Source of the DNA: Crossaster papposus
Taxonomy: Eukaryota > Echinodermata > Asteroidea > Velatida > Solasteridae
Assembly: GCA_037893245.1 (NCBI GenBank)
Contig: JBAIAA010000446.1
Coordinates: 992,001 to 1,056,000 of the forward strand
DNA length: 64,000 bases
Reading direction: 5' to 3'
A program made the translations under genes and the position numbers. Positions 45,301 to 58,500 of the stretch are shown here, one piece after another (the stretch's first letter is position 1; each line of letters begins with the position of its first letter). The notes below the pieces were generated by a model. The model was not told the DNA's origin. It worked only from the letters and a program-made list of their open reading frames with translations, and did not search any database.

Positions 45301-48300
45301 TGTAGACTTGAAATGAAGTCGTTAGACACTGTCGTTTTTGTATGTGTAGTCGCCATCCAAAAAAACCAACGCTGAGCCACTATGCATGGACAAAGACGAC
45401 AGTGTCTCACAAGAAACATTTTGCCCATCCAAGGCCAACTTTTGTTTGTGTGTATTTTAAACCACTTTAGAGGAAGACTGTTGTTGGATAAGGGAGTGAC
45501 AGCCCAAGATGATGACAGGACTGGAAGACTGGACGATTGGTGGGTGTTTTATGACACGTTCTGTTATATTGAAGCACTGTAGTGCATATTTTGTGCATAA
45601 ATAGATACATATAATGCGCCTCTATATTTGGCGTGATGAAATTTGTTTGAAATTACACCTTAAATACCCGACTCCAGTAATAATCAAAACAAGTATAACA
45701 ATGTATACAGCTTTGCCCAATGTATACAGCTTTGCCCATCCAAATTTGATTATTGTTATTGTTTTAATTTTAAACAGCTTGAGATGGAGAATCAATGAAT
45801 GCGACAACAAGACCGCTCGCCCAGACCAGCACGCCTAGACCGAAACAAAGTTAAGTATATGTTTTAAGAGAGGTTAAATTGACTAGGGGACTAATTATTT
45901 AGATTTTGTTTGGATACTGTGCAAGTGTAAACTGTTTTTGTCATTGCAGGGGCCAACAAAATGAACCGGCGCTGAGCCGCCTTGCCCGCCGCCGTCAACG
46001 CTTGTTCATTTTAGTGGCGTCTGCTCGAAGAAAGACAAGTAGACACGAAAAGGAATGAAAACAAAACCCACTCAAATACTGACACACAGTTACGAGTAAT
46101 TTTTGATGCCAAACTGCTTATGAGACTAATTTTGTCGACTTTGTTTGGATACCCGACTGTGCAAGTGTAGACTTGAAATTAAGTCGTTGGACACCGTCGT
46201 TTTTGTATGTGTAGTCGCCATCCAAAAAACCAACGCTGAGCCACTATGCATGGACAAAGACGACAGTGTCTAACAACAAACTTTTTGCCCATCCAAGGCC
46301 AGCTTTTGTTTGTGTGTATTTTAAACCACTTTAGAGGAAGACTGTTGTTGGATAAGGGAGTGACAGCCCAAGATGATGACAGGACTGGAAGACTGGACGA
46401 TTGGTGGGTGTTTTATGACACGTTCTGTTATATTAAAGCACTGTAGTGCATATTTTGTGCATAAATAGATACATATAATGCGCCTCTATATTTGGCGTGA
46501 TGAAATTCGTTTGAAATTACACCTTAAATACCCGACTCCAGTAATAATCAAAACAAGTATAACAATGTATACAGCTTTGCCCATCCAAAGTTGATATTTG
46601 ATTATTGTTATTGTTTTAATTTTAAACAGCTTGAGATGGAGAATTAAAGAATGCGACAACAAGACCGCACGCCCAGACCAGCACGCCTAGACCGAAACAA
46701 AGTTAAGTATATGATTTAAGAGAGGTTAAATTGACTAGGGGACTAATTATTTAGATTTTGTTTGGATACTGTGCAAGTGTAAACTGTTTTTGTCATTGCA
46801 GGCGCCAACAAAATGAACCGGCGCTGAGCCGCCTTGCCCGCCGCCGTCAACGCTTGTTCATTTTAGTGGCGTCTGCTCGGAGAAAGACAAGAAGACACGA
46901 AAAGGAATGAAAACAAAACCCACTCAAATACTGACACACAGTTACGAGTAATTTTCGATGCCAAACTGCTTATGAGACTAATTTTGTCGACTTTGTTTGG
47001 ATACCCGACTGTGCAAGTGTAGACTTGAAATGAAGTCGTTGGACACTGTCGTTTTTGTATGTGTAGTCGCCATCCAAAAAAACCAACGCTGAGCCACTAT
47101 GCATGGACAAAGACGACAGTGTCTCACAAGAAACATTTTGCCCATCCAAGGCCAACTTTTGTTTGTGTGTATTTTAAACCACTTTAGAGGAAGACTGTTG
47201 TTGGATAAGGGAGTGACAGCCCAAGATGATGACAGGACTGGAAGACTGGACGATTGGTGGGTGTTTTATGACACGTTCTGTTATATTGAAGCACTGTAGT
47301 GCATATTTTGTGCATAAATAGATACATATATTTGGCGTGATGAAATTTGTTTGAAATTACACCTTAAATACCCGACTCCAGTAATAATCAAAACAAGTAT
47401 AACAATGTATACAGCTTTGCCCAATGTATACAGCTTTGCCCATCCAAATTTGATTATTGTTATTGTTTTAATTTTAAACAGCTTGAGATGGAGAATTAAA
47501 GAATGCGACAACAAGACCGCACGCCCAGACCAGCATGCCTAGACCGAAACAAAGTTAAGTATATGATTTAAGAGAGGTTAAATTGACTAGGGGACTAATT
47601 ATTTAGATTTTGTTTGGATACTGTGCAAGTGTAAACTGTTTTTGTCATTGCAGGCGCCAACAAAATGAACCGGCGCTGAGCCGCCTTGCCCGCCGCCGTC
47701 AACGCTTGTTCATTTTAGTGGCATCTGCTCGAAGAAAGACAAGAAGACACGAAAAGGAATGAAAACAAAACCCACTCAAATACTGACACACAGTTACGAG
47801 TAATTTTCGATGCCAAACTGCTTATGAGACTAATTTTGTCGACTTTGTTTGGATACCCGACTGTGCAAGTGTAGACTTGAAATGAAGTCGTTGGACACTG
47901 TCGTTTTTGTATGTGTAGTCGCCATCCAAAAAAATCAACGCTGAGCCACTATGCATGGACAAAGACGACAGTGTCTCACAAGAAACATTTTGCCCATCCA
48001 AGGCCAACTTTTGTTTGTGTGTATTTTAAACCACTTTAGAGGAAGACTGTTGTTGGATAAGGGAGTGACAGCCCAAGATGATGACATGACTGGAAGACTG
48101 GACGATTGGTGGGTGTTGTATGACACGTTCTGTTATATTAAAGCACTGTAGTGCATATTTTGTGCATAAATAGATACATATAATGCGCCTCTATATTTGG
48201 CATGATGAAATTTGTTTGAAATTACACCTTAAATACCCGACTCCAGTAATAATCAAAACAAGTATAACAATGTATACAGCTTTGCCCATCCAAAGTTGAT

Positions 48301-51300
48301 ATTTGATTATTGTTATTGTTTTAATTTTAAACAGCTTGAGATGGAGAATTAAAGAATGCGACAACAAGACCGCACGCCCAGACCAGCACGCCTAGACCGA
48401 AACAAAGTTAAGTATATGATTTAAGAGAGGTTAAATTGACTAGGGGACTAATTATTTAGATTTTGTTTGGATACTGTGCAAGTGTAAACTGTTTTTGTCA
48501 TTGCAGGCGCCAACAAAATGAACCGGCGCTGAGCCGCCTTGCCCGCCGCCGAGCCGCCTTGCCCGCCGCCGTCAACGCTTGTTCATTTTAGTGGCGTCTG
48601 CTCGGAGAAAGACAAGAAGACACGAAAAGGAATGAAAACAAAACCCACTCAAATACTGACACACAGTTACGAGTAATTTTCGATGCCAAACTGCTTATGA
48701 GACTAATTTTGTCGACTTTGTTTGGATACCCGACTGTGCAAGTGTAGACTTGAAATGAAGTCGTTGGACACTGTCGTTTTTGTATGTGTAGTCGCCATCC
48801 AAAAAAACCAACGCTGAGCCACTATGCATGGACAAAGACGACAGTGTCTCACAAGAAACATTTTGCCCATCCAAGGCCAACTTTTGTTTGTGTGTATTTT
48901 AAACCACTTTAGAGGAAGACTGTTGTTGGATAAGGGAGTGACAGCCCAAGATGATGACAGGACTGGAAGACTGGACGATTGGTGGGTGTTTTATGACACG
49001 TTCTGTTATATTGAAGCACTGTAGTGCATATTTTGTGCATAAATAGATACATATAATGCGCCTCTATATTTGGCGTGATGAAATTTGTTTGAAATTACAC
49101 CTTAAATACCCAACTCCAGTAATAATCAAAACAAGTATAACAATGTATACAGCGTTGCCCAATGTATACAGCTTTGCCCATCCAAATTTGATTATTGTTA
49201 TTGTTTTAATTTTAAACAGCTTGAGATGGAGAATCAATGAATGCGACAACAAGACCGCACGCCCAGACCAGCACGCCTAGACCGAAACAAAGTTAAGTAT
49301 ATGTTTTAAGAGAGGTTAAATTGACTAGGGGACTAATTATTTAGATTTTGTTTGGATACTGTGCAAGTGTAAACTGTTTTTGTCATTGCAGGGGCCAACA
49401 AAATGAACCGGCGCTGAGCCGCCTCGCCCGCCGCCGTCAACGCTTGTTCATTTTAGTGGCGTCTGCTCGAAGAAAGACAAGTAGACACGAAAAGGAATGA
49501 AAACAAAACCCACTCAAATACTGACACACAGTTACGAGTAATTTTTGATGCCAAACTGCTTATGAGACTAATTTTGTCGACTTTGTTTGGATACCCGACT
49601 GTGCAAGTGTAGACTTGAAATGAAGTCGTTGGACACTGTCGTTTTTGTATGTGTAGTCGCCATCCAAAAAAACCAACGCTGAGCCACTATGCATGGACAA
49701 AGACGACAGTGTCTCACAAGAAACATTTTGCCCATCCAAGGCCAACTTTTGTTTGTGTGTATTTTAAACCACTTTAGAGGAAGACTGTTGTTGGATAAGG
49801 GAGTGACAGCCCAAGATGATGACAGGACTGGAAGACTGGACGATTGGTGGGTGTTTTATGACACGTTCTGTTATATTGAAGCACTGTAGTGCATATTTTG
49901 TGCATAAATAGATACATATAATGCGCCTCTATATTTGGCGTGATGAAATTTGTTTGAAATTACACCTTAAATACCCAACTCCAGTAATAATCAAAACAAG
50001 TATAACAATGTATACAGCGTTGCCCAATGTATACAGCTTTGCCCATCCAAATTTGATTATTGTTATTGTTTTAATTTTAAACAGCTTGAGATGGAGAATC
50101 AATGAATGCGACAACAAGACCGCACGCCCAGACCAGCACGCCTAGACCGAAACAAAGTTAAGTATATGTTTTAAGAGAGGTTAAATTGACTAGGGGACTA
50201 ATTATTTAGATTTTGTTTGGATACTGTGCAAGTGTAAACTGTTTTTGTCATTGCAGGGGCCAACAAAATGAACCGGCGCTGAGCCGCCTCGCCCGCCGCC
50301 GTCAACGCTTGTTCATTTTAGTGGCGTCTGCTCGAAGAAAGACAAGTAGACACGAAAAGGAATGAAAACAAAACCCACTCAAATACTGACACACAGTTAC
50401 GAGTAATTTTTGATGCCAAACTGCTTATGAGACTAATTTTGTCGACTTTGTTTGGATACCCGACTGTGCAAGTGTAGACTTGAAATTAAGTCGTTGGACA
50501 CTGTCGTTTTTGTATGTGTAGTCGCCATCCAAAAAACCAACGCTGAGCCACTATGCATGGACAAAGACGACAGTGTCTAACAACAAACTTTTTGCCCATC
50601 CAAGGCCAACTTTTGTTTGTGTGTATTTTAAACCACTTTAGAGGAAGACTGTTGTTGGATAAGGGAGTGACAGCCCAAGATGATGACAGGACTGGAAGAC
50701 TGGACGATTGGTGGGTGTTTTATGACACGTTCTGTTATATTGAAGCACTGTAGTGCATATTTTGTGCATAAATAGATACATATATTTGGCGTGATGAAAT
50801 TTGTTTGAAATTACACCTTAAATACCCGACTCCAGTAATAATCAAAACAAGTATAACAATGTATACAGCTTTGCCCAATGTATACAGCTTTGCCCATCCA
50901 AATTTGATTATTGTTATTGTTTTAATTTTAAACAGCTTGAGATGGAGAATTAAAGAATGCGACAACAAGACCGCACGCCCAGACCAGCACGCCTAGACCG
51001 AAACAAAGTTAAGTATATGATTTAAGAGAGGTTAAATTGACTAGGGGACTAATTATTTAGATTTTGTTTGGATACTGTGCAAGTGTAAACTGTTTTTGTC
51101 ATTGCAGGCGCCAACAAAATGAACCGGCGCTGAGCCGCCTTGCCCGCCGCCGTCAACGCTTGTTCATTTTAGTGGCGTCTGCTCGGAGAAAGACAAGAAG
51201 ACACGAAAAGGAATGAAAACAAAACCCACTCAAATACTGACACACAGTTACGAGTAATTTTCGATGCCAAACTGCTTATGAGACTAATTTTGTCGACTTT

Positions 51301-52690
51301 GTTTGGATACCCGACTGTGCAAGTGTAGACTTGAAATGAAGTCGTTGGACACTGTCGTTTTTGTATGTGTAGTCGCCATCCAAAAAAACCAACGCTGAGC
51401 CCACTATGCATGGACAAAGACGACAGTGTCTCACAAGAAACATTTTGCCCATCCAAGGCCAACTTTTGTTTGTGTGTATTTTAAACCACTTTAGAGGAAG
51501 ACTGTTGTTGGATAAGGGAGTGACAGCCCAAGATGATGACATGACTGGAAGACTGGACGATTGGTGGGTGTTTTATGACACGTTCTGTTATATTGAAGCA
51601 CTGTAGTGCATATTTTGTGCATAAATAGATACATATATTTGGCGTGATGAAATTTGTTTAAAATTACACCTTAAATACCCGACTCCAGTAATAATCAAAA
51701 CAAGTATAACAATGTATACAGCTTTGCCCAATGTATACAGCTTTGCCCATCCAAATTTGATTATTGTTATTGTTTTAATTTTAAACAGCTTGAGATGGAC
51801 AATTAAAGAATGCGACAACAAGACCGCACGCCCAGACCAGCACGCCTAGACCGAAACAAAGTTAAGTATATGTTTTAAGAGAGGTTAAATTGACTAGGGG
51901 ACTAATTATTTAGATTTTGTTTGGATACTGTGCAAGTGTAAACTGTTTTTGTCATTGCAGGCGCCAACAAAATGAACCGGCGCTGAGCCGCCTTGCCCGC
52001 CGCCGTCAACGCTTGTTCATTTTAGTGGCGTCTGCTCGGAGAAAGACAAGAAGACACGAAAAGGAATGAAAACAAAACCCACTCAAATACTGACACACAG
52101 TTACAAGTAATTTTCGATGCCAAACTGCTTATGAGACTAATTTTGTCGACTTTGTTTGGATACCCGACTGTGCAAGTGTAGACTTGAAATAAAGTCGTTG
52201 GACACTGTCGTTTTTGTATGTGTAGTCGCCATCCAAAAAAACCAACGCTGAGCCACTATGCATGGACAAGGACGACAGTGTCTAACAACAAACTTTTTGC
52301 CCATCCAAGGCCAACTTTTGTTTGTGTGTATTTTAAACCACTTTAGAGGAAGACTGTTGTTGGATAAGGGAGTGACAAGATGCACCCGCCCAAGATGACG
52401 ACAGGACTGGAAGACTGGACGATTGGTGGGTGTTTTATGACACGTTCTGTTATATTAAAGCACTGTAGTGCCTATTTTGTTTATTTGTTTATTGTCACAG
52501 ATATATATACATATAATGTGCCTTCATATTTAGCGTGATGAAATTCGTTTAAAATTACACCTTAAATACCCGACTCCAGTCATAATAAAAACCAAGTATA
52601 ACAATGTATACAGCTTTGCCCATCCAAAGTTGATATTTGATTTTTGTTATTGTTTCAATTTTAAACAGCTTGAGATGGAGAATCAATGAA
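42400..52690. repeat. Twelve-copy ~858-bp satellite
   Basis: Twelve copies with period 852-873 bp, marked by an identical phrase (ATGCATGGACAAAG) near 42812, 43670, 44529, 45382, 46246, 47099, 47951, 48824, 49689, 50553, 51406 and 52259. Each copy has a GC-rich stem-loop just after a TTTGTCATTGCAG acceptor-like stretch. It also has an exon-like end GACTGGACGATTG/GTGGGT. Copies fall into at least two variants, differing at AACAACAAAC versus CACAAGAAAC and at GGGGCC versus GGCGCC. In part of the array the variants alternate. The 66-codon frame in most copies has no homologue I know and is not evidence of a gene. Confidence 0.9.
42523..42599. other. GC-rich stem-loop (first of twelve)
   Basis: Two 29-nt arms (42523-42551 and 42571-42599) pair almost throughout. 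Segments CAGGCGCCA and AAATGAACC are exact inverses. The loop is about 19 nt (GCCGCCTTGCCCGCCGCCG). Internal array copies have one or two fewer pairs. Similar stem-loops recur at about 56494-56570 and 56728-56770, outside the array. Confidence 0.75.
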
Positions 52691-52895
52691 TGCGACTGGA
52701 AGCTATGAAGGACTGGAAGATTGGTGAGTGTTTTATGACACGTTCTATTATATTAAACCACTATAGTATATATTTGGAGTTTTTGTTTATTGTCACAGTT
52801 ATAGATAGTTATAATGCACCTTCATTTCGCTAGCTAAAGTTCGTTTAAAAATACACATTAAAAACGTGACTCGTATATTTCAGTATTCTATTACA
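52691..52895. repeat. Degenerate end of the ~858-bp array
   Basis: Repeats the exon-like end (GGACTGGAAGATTGGTGAGT), then GTTTTATGACACGTTCT and a diverged TTATTGTCACAG tract. It is a partial, older copy of the unit and adjoins the DIRS-like fossil. Confidence 0.65.
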
Positions 52896-55431
52896 GAAAA
52901 TATGTCACCTCCGATACTTACATATGCATTTCTTTGCGCATGCGCAAGGAATTTGCTGAAACGAAAACAAAGGCTATGACGTCACCCACACACTGCACCT
53001 CCCAGAAGCCCTATATGAATCGCCCTTATTTCAGCGTGCATTAAGTGTACACGTGTTGTTAGGTTTACTCCTAGCGATACACTCTACAAGCGTAAAGATT
53101 GTATTTTCGACACGACATGGCTGAACCAAAATCTAAGAAAAAGACAGCGAATCGCAGCAATATTTGCCGTTCCTGTGGTAGTTCACCTTTGGACTTTGAT
53201 ATACATCCTTCCTGCTTCCGTTGTCGTCTATGCTCACAGGATAACCCTTGCTGAATCTGTTCATAGTTTCATCCTACAGTCGCCCTATTCCCGCCTCGTC
53301 AGAGAGACGGAACGACCTTTCTTTTTGGGCTGAGCTTGGGCGTACTTCCCTAACGATCCCCGTCAGTACGGGCCGCCGATGCATCTCTCTTGCCTGCTAT
53401 TGAGCTACTTTCCTACGTACTACACTCCGGAGATGTCATATCATGGCACTATATGCTGACGATGATTACAGCCAGTGCGATAGTAGCCACTATTTCAGAG
53501 GCCACGCTACACATTCTTTGTCTCGTGATAGTGCCTACTGCTCTCAACACTACGTCGGAGATCATTTTCCAGAGGGAATTTTTCGTCTTCGTTCTGGGGA
53601 TTTTTCTCGTTTCCGCTCCCGTTCTCGATCGACTATCAGGTCGTCTCATCGACTATCAGGTCGTACACACACGGCCATCCTTTGTCTTTTTTACCGACTT
53701 CCAGTGACTCGGATCTAGACAGTCGGGAGCCCAAAGTGATCATCCCAGAAGTGGGTAAGATTTTTACAGTTTCCCCCTCCTTCTTCTATAGAAGCCTCCC
53801 GCTCCTCCTTCCGAAGAGAGACAGCTAGACCCACTCCTCCTCTGAATTTTGTGCTTCCCATTGACATTTGTTTGGCGGACATCATGGATAAAGCCTTTTC
53901 TCTCATTCAGAAGAAAAAACCTCCCAAAGCCTCCTCCAGAGAACATTGACTTTTTAAAACCAAAGATGATAACTCCAATCAGTTTTGTACTATCCCAACA
54001 ATTCTTTCAGCAGTCAAAGACAAATTGTGTTCTTCCAACCCTTCCAAGAGAAGCTTTTTCCCAGACAAGATGGAAACCCTGGCCACTGTCCTGCAATCCC
54101 TTCCCCAGGGCTGGTGGGCTGCAACCCTGGATCTGAAGGATGTTTATCTTCATATCTCCATCCACAGAGACCATCAGAGGTTCTTGCAATTCATGTATCG
54201 GAACATCACTTATCAGTTTACCCAAAAATTGGACTCTTTCATCAACCAGGAATGCATGCTAACCTGGAGTCTACTCACTTGGTGCAATCTCTCTACAAGC
54301 GAGCCACCTCTCCGGGAAAGAGAACATCATAGTGGATGCCCTTTCACGAGGGAGAAACAGATCTTCAACGTCCTAGACACCCTACACACGCGCCCTCCTA
54401 CCCAGAGTCTTATCAAAGATCGACCAAGAGAGGTGCTAGATAATCTTAATAGCCCCCCCCCCCCCCCCCCCTGGCCAAGATAACCATGGTTCCCTCAACT
54501 TCTGGACTTCCCATTATTCTACCAAAGAGACCAGACCTTCTCACACAACCCGTGTCCAAGATGTTGCTGCACCCAGATCCGGACAGTCTTTATCTTTGTG
54601 CTTGGATGCTATCAAGTCTTCCCTCCGAACGGCTGGCCTATCTTTAGACGCTGCTTCCCTTGCAGCAAAATGCCAAGGAAGGTTTCGATCCCAATTCTGC
54701 ATCTGTAACTGTGATGGGGGATTTTCTACTTCATCTCTTTAATTCTGGCCTCCAGATTAGAACCATTTGAGGCTACAGATCAGCCATCTCAGTAGTACAT
54801 CTTACCAATCTTACCAATAATACTGCTATATCTCAACTGATAAAAGGCATGTTTTTAGAGAGACCACTTCTTCTTGGGACCTCGGTTGACGAAGCCTCCC
54901 TTTGAACACAACCTCACGGTCAAGACAGTCTTCCTTTTAGGAAAAGGAACAGGGAGGTGTTTGTCTTGTCCCACGTATCAACTTCCTAACCAAGAACCAA
55001 TCACCAAGTTTTTCCCCTCCAGACATATTCGTCGCGAGCTTGACTTCATTTTCAAGTGTCATTTTGAACACTACACAACTCTTCATCACAACAGTCCGTC
55101 CGTTCAACCCCGCCGAAGCCATACTACCAGATTTACCAGGCGAACTGTTGATGGGAGCAATTAATAGTATCTACTCTGACACGGAACACACCCCCCTCAA
55201 CCAGTTGCATGACTACCTCACGGGCTCATTTCCAAGGTGTTCCTATCACAGATATTATGGAGGCAGCTTGTTGGAGGGGCACATGGGCAGACAAGTTTTG
55301 CAAGCAGCAGCACGTTCTTCAGCCCAGAAACACCGCAGGACTGTCAACTCATCCTCATAAGAGCTTTTGAGTACAATTGCTTGCGCATGCGCATAGAAAT
55401 GCATATGTAGGTATCGGAGGTGAGTATTTTC
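52896..55431 (+). mobile_element. DIRS-like retroelement fossil
   Basis: Imperfect inverted terminal repeats of about 55 bp bound the element. They share CACCTCCGATAC, CATATGCATTTCT and TGCGCATGCGCAAG. Near 53118 a zinc-knuckle-type gag piece is recognisable. Near 54070-54220 there is reverse transcriptase (LDLKDVYLHISIH), and near 54770-54860 a piece like the tyrosine-recombinase region (YRSAIS). At about 2.5 kb it is roughly half the usual DIRS length. It is broken in many places and looks old. Confidence 0.7.
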
Positions 55432-56189
55432 TTAGATAGATTAGGAAATCCCTACAGATTTAGGGAGAATACGATTGCGGTACATAGTGAGATATTTGAG
55501 GGTATATTCATTGCATCCAACGAATACCACCATGTACTTTTATTAACAGTTTAAGTCAGCCATTTTTTGTTGTTCTTTTTTTGAAGTGGGAACCGCTTGA
55601 ATCTAGCATCTACTACAACCAACCGACACTCGCTTAATCTAAAAGTGTGATTTCGTGCGATTTGTGGCGCCGAGTTGGACTTCAAATACCAAGCCAGAAT
55701 TATGAAGGGTTTCTTCAGACAAGACGGTTTCTTCTTTGCTCAATCGAGCTACATGCATGGCATAGCTGCCAATGAGCCTTAGTCCCTACTAACACGACGG
55801 TCAAATTAATTGCATCCACTTTATCTTCACAGTCTAATACCCCTGAACCTGAAGGTGCGTGACATCCTGCTGTGGCGTCTCTAGTCTCTCCTGACAGACC
55901 TGCTAAACCGGAAGGATTTCCAACTGCGCTAACAAGACCATCTGAAATTCGGGCATTGGACATTCATTGGAGATCAGCAAGTGTCCTCATTAGCCTGCGA
56001 CTGTCTGACATTCCTCAACTGCCTTGTCTTGATCGAGTTGTGTGTATGCAGGCATTTTGTAGCACCGGCCGGTAGGCGGATCACTCTGTCTCCGATGTAG
56101 CAGGAACTAACGGTCGCTACCGCATGAATGGAGATATTTACATGCATACCAGCCAATGTTTTTATTGTACGCCTTCACCCAGTGTTGCC
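55432..56189. other. Intergenic, no gene seen
   Basis: No repeat or coding feature that I can support. Short frames on both strands lack recognisable domains. Confidence 0.4.
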
Positions 56190-57410
56190 TACCTTGGCAT
56201 TGTCAAGACGAAGTGGTGACTGTCAGACAGGTTCACCGAGCATCTCTGTAGCGTTACACTTGTTACTCGTGGCTTAACTGTGGTGCAGTACTTTTCTTCA
56301 TCGGGCCAAACCATTATAGACACGAGCGTCCGTTTCTTGGTTGCCACGGGTACCGACATGAAATGCAAATGCGCTGAGCAACATATCATCTTCCATGCCC
56401 TGACAAAGAACAGTAATTAAAAACAATTGCACCTCGCGAAATTGTGAGCCCTTTTTAAATTTGTTTTTAATCAAGTCGTTTTTGTCCGTAAGGGCGTTAC
56501 CTAAATGAACCAGCACTGAGCCAGCATGCCCGCCGCCGTCAGGGCTGGTTCATGTCAGTGGCGCCTACTGGGACAAAGACACGATTACATCAAAATGAAT
56601 TACAATGAGCAAATAATGACCGACAGTGTTACAATCAATTTTCTAACAGATGTGCAATTTGTTATGGACAAAGTTTTTCGATTTTGTTTAGATACTGTGC
56701 AAGTGTAGAAGTGTAGACCGAAATTAACCAGCACTGAGCCAGCATGCCCGCCGCCGTCGGCGCTGGTTGATTTTGGACAAAGACACGAAGACACCTAAAG
56801 GAATTTTAAAAATATAAAAAAATTGACTGTGACACAGACTTTCGAGCAATTTTAAAAAAGAAGTCAAATTGACTATGGTTTTAGATTTTGTTGCGATACT
56901 GTGCAAGATAGTACAGTGCTTACCTTTTGGTTGGGGTGCAACATTTTGGGACATACTGTCAGCGTACAGAGATAGAAGATTATACGCTACTCAGTGCATT
57001 TGCATTTTATGTCGGTCCCCGTGGCAACCAAGGCGCAGACACTCTTGTCTTTGATGGTACGGTCTGATGTGGAGAAGCTCGGTGCTACAGCTAAGTTGTG
57101 GGTACCAAGTAGTTGTGCTACGAAGATGCTCGTCGAACATGCCAGGCAGTGGCCGCTTTTTCTTTACGATGTGAAGAAGGCGACAATGGGTGCGAGTGAT
57201 GCAATAAACAGCATTTGGCGGTGTGCATGCGAATAATCCTTTGATGGGGTTTACGGCTCGCGGAACCTGTTATTATTGGAAGACAGTGGGGTACAAGTAT
57301 CGAAAAGTGTTGCAAGTGTCTGTTTGCATGGCTGATCTTGCCTCGGTAGGGGGAATTGTTTGTACAGCCGTGACTAGTGGGGTGCACTGGTTGAATCTTA
57401 GTGGGTGAAA
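56190..57410. repeat. Diverged inverted duplicate of unknown coding-like sequence
   Basis: The segment 56190-56400 read on the minus strand matches 56985-57190 read on the plus strand, with many substitutions. Both translate to HLHFMSVPVATK followed by alignable sequence. The plus copy seems to continue to about 57405 (GTCYYWKTVGYKYRKVLQ). The family is not recognised. Two stem-loop relics of the 858-bp satellite lie between the arms (56494-56570 and 56728-56770). Confidence 0.6.
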
Positions 57411-58500
57411 AATGTCTGAATCGCGGATGAGCTTGTCGGCAAAGTTGTTTGAGATCCTGATGGTAAGCAGGTTCATGTCAAGAGGGTCTCTAAATGTCGT
57501 AGCAGGAGGTCTCGCGCACCTCTTTGGTTCAGGAGTTTAGATGTGAAGACGAAGTAGACGCGATGTTTTGACCATCGTTGAGTAGTGGCTAGTGCTTGTT
57601 GGCGGCCCGTGGATGTAGCTCGGTTGAGAGCAGAAGAAACTGGGTTGTCTGGTTAAGAAACCTTTTACAATTCCGGATTTGGGATCGCATTCTTAGATGA
57701 GTGTCAGTTGGCCTGTGGTAGATGTAAGTAATGAAGCGGTTCTGAGATGGCGGCTATACCCCGTAAGATGACGGCCAGGAATGGATGCCATGAAGACTGA
57801 ATGATTGGTAGGTGTATTTAAAAATAATGGTAATTCAAGCAATTACCAATGGTGTATCCTACTATTAAACCACTATATTAATGTTTGTGCATGCCTAAAA
57901 GTTTTGCAAGTGATTTGCATGTTTTCATATAACGCATAAGGTGACCTTTAGTTGTAGCAAGTTTTCTTCTGTGGGCTTCGAACAGAGAAGACCAACATAA
58001 AATGTAAACCATGTAAACCAACTCCCAGTGAGTAACGTTGTATTTTATTTGATATTTGTACTGATAATTGTGACCTTTTTGCGACCGTGTGTGTATTTTT
58101 ATTATTTGTATTGTCAGATTTGTAGATGTAATGTGCAGCTATCCAGGTGACATTTGACCTTCATGTTATTGTACTACGGTCGTAAATAATACTGTGCCTT
58201 TATTGCAATGAGTGTTTTCTTGTAAAGTTATATTCAGGAGATAGGTGTGGTCCGCTACATTAACAAATACAAACTGAAAAGCCTGGCTCGTACTTTTAAA
58301 TGCTCACAAAGCGTTTTGTAGCCGAATTTGGCGATTTTAGAAAACAGTACCCCTACATCTCGATCAATAGTAACCTTGAAAATTTCATGTGTCAAAATAG
58401 ATGGGATGTGATGTGATGAGATGCAACCGTCTTGTAACAAGCTGGATGAGAGAGACGGCCTGGAAGCCCCGAATACTGGACGATAGGTAGGTTTTTATAT
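57411..58500. other. Intergenic with satellite and MITE relics
   Basis: No gene recognised. GACTGAATGATTGGTAGGTG near 57796 and ATACTGGACGATAGGTAGGT near 58474 are diverged copies of the exon-like end of the 858-bp unit. Near 57827-57870, TTCAAGCAATTACCAATGGT is a relic of the right end of the MITE at 7281-7667. Confidence 0.5.

Noticed and set aside
53390-53718. Overlapping frames near 53.4-53.7 kb as host genes
   Set aside because: They lie inside the DIRS-like fossil and show no host-gene domain.
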